Source: Kocuria sp.
GTDB taxonomy: Bacteria; Actinomycetota; Actinomycetes; Actinomycetales; Micrococcaceae
Direction of reading: 5' to 3'
NCBI GenBank assembly: GCA_030453435.1
Contig: JAKDKI010000001.1
Span: 1 to 33,619 of the forward strand
DNA: 33,619 nt
Of this stretch, positions 32,153 to 33,619 are shown piece after piece (positions within the stretch are counted from its first letter, which is position 1; each line of letters starts with the position of its first letter). The notes beneath the pieces are model-generated. The model was not told the DNA's origin. It did no database searches and was given only the letters and a program-made list of their open reading frames with translations. Made by a program: the position numbers and the translations under genes.

Positions 32153-33619
32153 TCAGCGCTTGGGCAGCGGGCGAGTGATATTGCCCTCGCCGCCGCTGTC
32201 CTGGAAGCTCCAGTCCTCGTAGGAACGGCGCGCCCGGCGAGCGCGGTTGCGGGTGTCCTGGTTGGACTTGCCCCGGTAGCCGCGGTACTTGGGACCCTTG
32301 GGGCCGTTCTTGCGACGCTTGCCGCGACCGTGACCCTTGCCCGGCTTGTCGCTCACGCCACCGGGGAACTCCGGATCCTTGTCGCGCTCGAGCTTGAAGA
32401 CCTGCACCACGGCGGGGCGAGGCATGGAGAACTCGCCCTCCTCGAGGCGGGTGGGCAGCGCGTAGTCCGGGAAGTAGGAGCGGGGCTCTTCGTAGGAACC
32501 GTCCTCGCCCGGGTGCTGCACGGCCACGTAGACCATGTCCTCGTTGTCGTGGATGACCGGACCGCAGGTCTCGGCGTCCTGCGGAACCGAGAGGAACTGC
32601 TGCACGCGGCCGCGCTCGGAACCGGTCAGGCCCACCTTGAACAGGGCGTCGTTGTAGCCGATCTTGGAGGGCGCACCGTCCGTGGAGACCCACAGGTTGC
32701 CGGCGCGGTCGAAGGCCACGTTGTCCGGGCAGGAGATGGGCGAAACCTTGTCCTTGGGGTACCCGCCGAAGTACGTGCCGGAATCCTTGGTGGGATCACC
32801 GCAGACCAGCAGCAGGTTCCAGTTGAAGCGGGTGGAGTTCACGCGGCCGTGACGCTCGGTGAATTCCAGGACGTAACCGTCGCGGTTGCCGGTGCGCGGG
32901 TTGGCCTCGTCCACCGGGGCGAAACCGGGCTTGCCGCGGTCGGAGTTGTTGGTCAGCGCCACGTACACCTTGCCGGTGTGCGGGTTGGGCTCCACATCCT
33001 CCGGGCGGTCCATCTTGGTGGCACCCGCCTTGTCCGCGGCGAGGCGGGTGTACACGAGAACCTCGTCCACGGCCATGTCCTTGATCATGGACTTGCCGCC
33101 CTTGATCAGGGGCAACCATTCACCGGAACCGTCGAATTCGCCGTCTGCGGGCAGGGTGCCGTCGCCGGTGATCTGACCCTTGGGCGAGTTGCCCGTGAGC
33201 TTGGCCACGTAGAGGTCGCCCTCGGAGAGCAGCTTCATGTTGTGGCGCTTGTCGCCCTCCTTGTACTTGCGGGAGGAGACGAACTTGTAGATGTACTCGA
33301 ACTTCTCGTCGTCACCGGAGTAGGCCACCACCGTGCCGTCGTCACCCACGTGAACGTTGGCACCCTCGTGCTTGAAACGGCCGAGCGCGGTGTGCTTGAC
33401 CGGGGCAGAGTTGGGGTTCTGCGGGTCGATCTCCACGATCCAGCCGAAGCGGTTGGGCTCGTTCTTGTAGCCCTCGATGCGAGCGTCGAAACGCTTCTCG
33501 ACCTCGGGCCAGCGGCGGGACGGCATGGCCGTGGGGAAACCGTAGCGCTTCTCCTCCGCGGTGCCGGAGGTGATGAAGTACTGGTGCACGTTCTCCTCAC
33601 CGGAGAGGATGGTGCCCCA
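32153..33619 (-). CDS. PhoX-family phosphatase (DUF839), N-terminus outside window
   Basis: The last 488 residues of a PhoX-type protein; the frame stays open through the right edge (WGTILSGEENVHQYF is the first visible part, a typical PhoX segment), so the start and any Tat signal lie outside. PhoX enzymes are secreted calcium/iron-dependent phosphatases that release phosphate from esters. Seen here are GRFKHEGANVHVGDDG, YSGDDEKFEYIYKFVS, MDRPEDVEPNPHTGKVYVALTNN and SCPDNVAFDRAGNLWVSTDG, all metal-binding propeller loops of the family. The final 65 residues are an odd tail, very rich in Lys, Arg and Gly (GHGRGKRRKNGPKGPKYRG), which I do not recognise as part of the family fold. It is followed by a strong terminator. 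Confidence 0.9.
   Translation of the reverse strand, partial: WGTILSGEENVHQYFITSGTAEEKRYGFPTAMPSRRWPEVEKRFDARIEGYKNEPNRFGWIVEIDPQNPNSAPVKHTALGRFKHEGANVHVGDDGTVVAYSGDDEKFEYIYKFVSSRKYKEGDKRHNMKLLSEGDLYVAKLTGNSPKGQITGDGTLPADGEFDGSGEWLPLIKGGKSMIKDMAVDEVLVYTRLAADKAGATKMDRPEDVEPNPHTGKVYVALTNNSDRGKPGFAPVDEANPRTGNRDGYVLEFTERHGRVNSTRFNWNLLLVCGDPTKDSGTYFGGYPKDKVSPISCPDNVAFDRAGNLWVSTDGAPSKIGYNDALFKVGLTGSERGRVQQFLSVPQDAETCGPVIHDNEDMVYVAVQHPGEDGSYEEPRSYFPDYALPTRLEEGEFSMPRPAVVQVFKLERDKDPEFPGGVSDKPGKGHGRGKRRKNGPKGPKYRGYRGKSNQDTRNRARRARRSYEDWSFQDSGGEGNITRPLPKR

Noticed and set aside
1-33619. Search for tRNA, rRNA, CRISPR repeats, transposase, integrase or replication origin
   Set aside because: No cloverleaf-like sequence, regularly spaced repeat-spacer array, or mobile-element enzyme was recognised by reading; a covariance-model scan would be needed to exclude small RNAs.

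Overview
The window looks like chromosomal DNA of a high-GC actinobacterium, most probably a member of the Micrococcaceae (Kocuria/Arthrobacter-like). This rests on strong GC bias at third codon positions, long antisense open frames behind real genes, menaquinone genes, an actinobacterial-type sulfate assimilation operon, a MetP/MetS-type importer, and several genes that start directly after a TANNNT -10 box (leaderless mRNAs). The genus is inferred, not proven. No rRNA, tRNA, CRISPR array, insertion sequence, phage gene or origin was recognised.

Layout. (1) 58-3346, minus: a very large ECF-type sigma factor, with a fused zinc-finger anti-sigma-like domain, a membrane segment and a long Pro/Gly-rich tail, followed by the HtpX membrane protease. 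(2) 3749-5925, plus: a Fur-family repressor and a heme catalase, behind a 19-bp Fur-type operator and ending in a strong terminator. (3) 5990-11661: a YezG/SseB-like protein translationally coupled to an MMPL exporter (minus), divergent from a DUF6882-like protein with a charged tail (plus). (4) 11693-14786: a RarD-type EamA transporter convergent with a sodium:amino-acid symporter and its MetS small subunit. (5) 14887-18736 and 25031-26890: menaquinone genes (polyprenyl diphosphate synthase, geranylgeranyl-reductase-family oxidoreductase, isochorismate synthase, and the distant MenD). (6) 18823-21359: an amino-acid ABC importer (binding lipoprotein, permease, ATPase). (7) 21371-24976: an accessory-looking stretch with a broken DUF559-type gene flanked by two related palindromic elements, an aromatic-acid MFS symporter and a short-chain dehydrogenase. 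(8) 27017-31848, minus: sulfate assimilation operon sir-cysH-cysD-cysN, each gene overlapping or touching the next, preceded by four GTCAC boxes at an exact 10-bp period. (9) 32153-33619, minus: a PhoX-type phosphatase running off the right edge.

How the genes work together. The Fur-family repressor probably senses metal or peroxide and controls the catalase next to it. MenF and MenD carry out the first two committed menaquinone steps; the prenyl synthase makes the isoprenoid tail and the reductase probably saturates it. In the cys operon CysDN activates sulfate to APS, the iron-sulfur CysH reduces APS to sulfite, and Sir reduces sulfite to sulfide. The most unusual items are the single-chain sigma/anti-sigma/membrane fusion, the 10-bp phased repeats before sir, the paired hairpin repeats around the decaying gene, and the number of leaderless starts.
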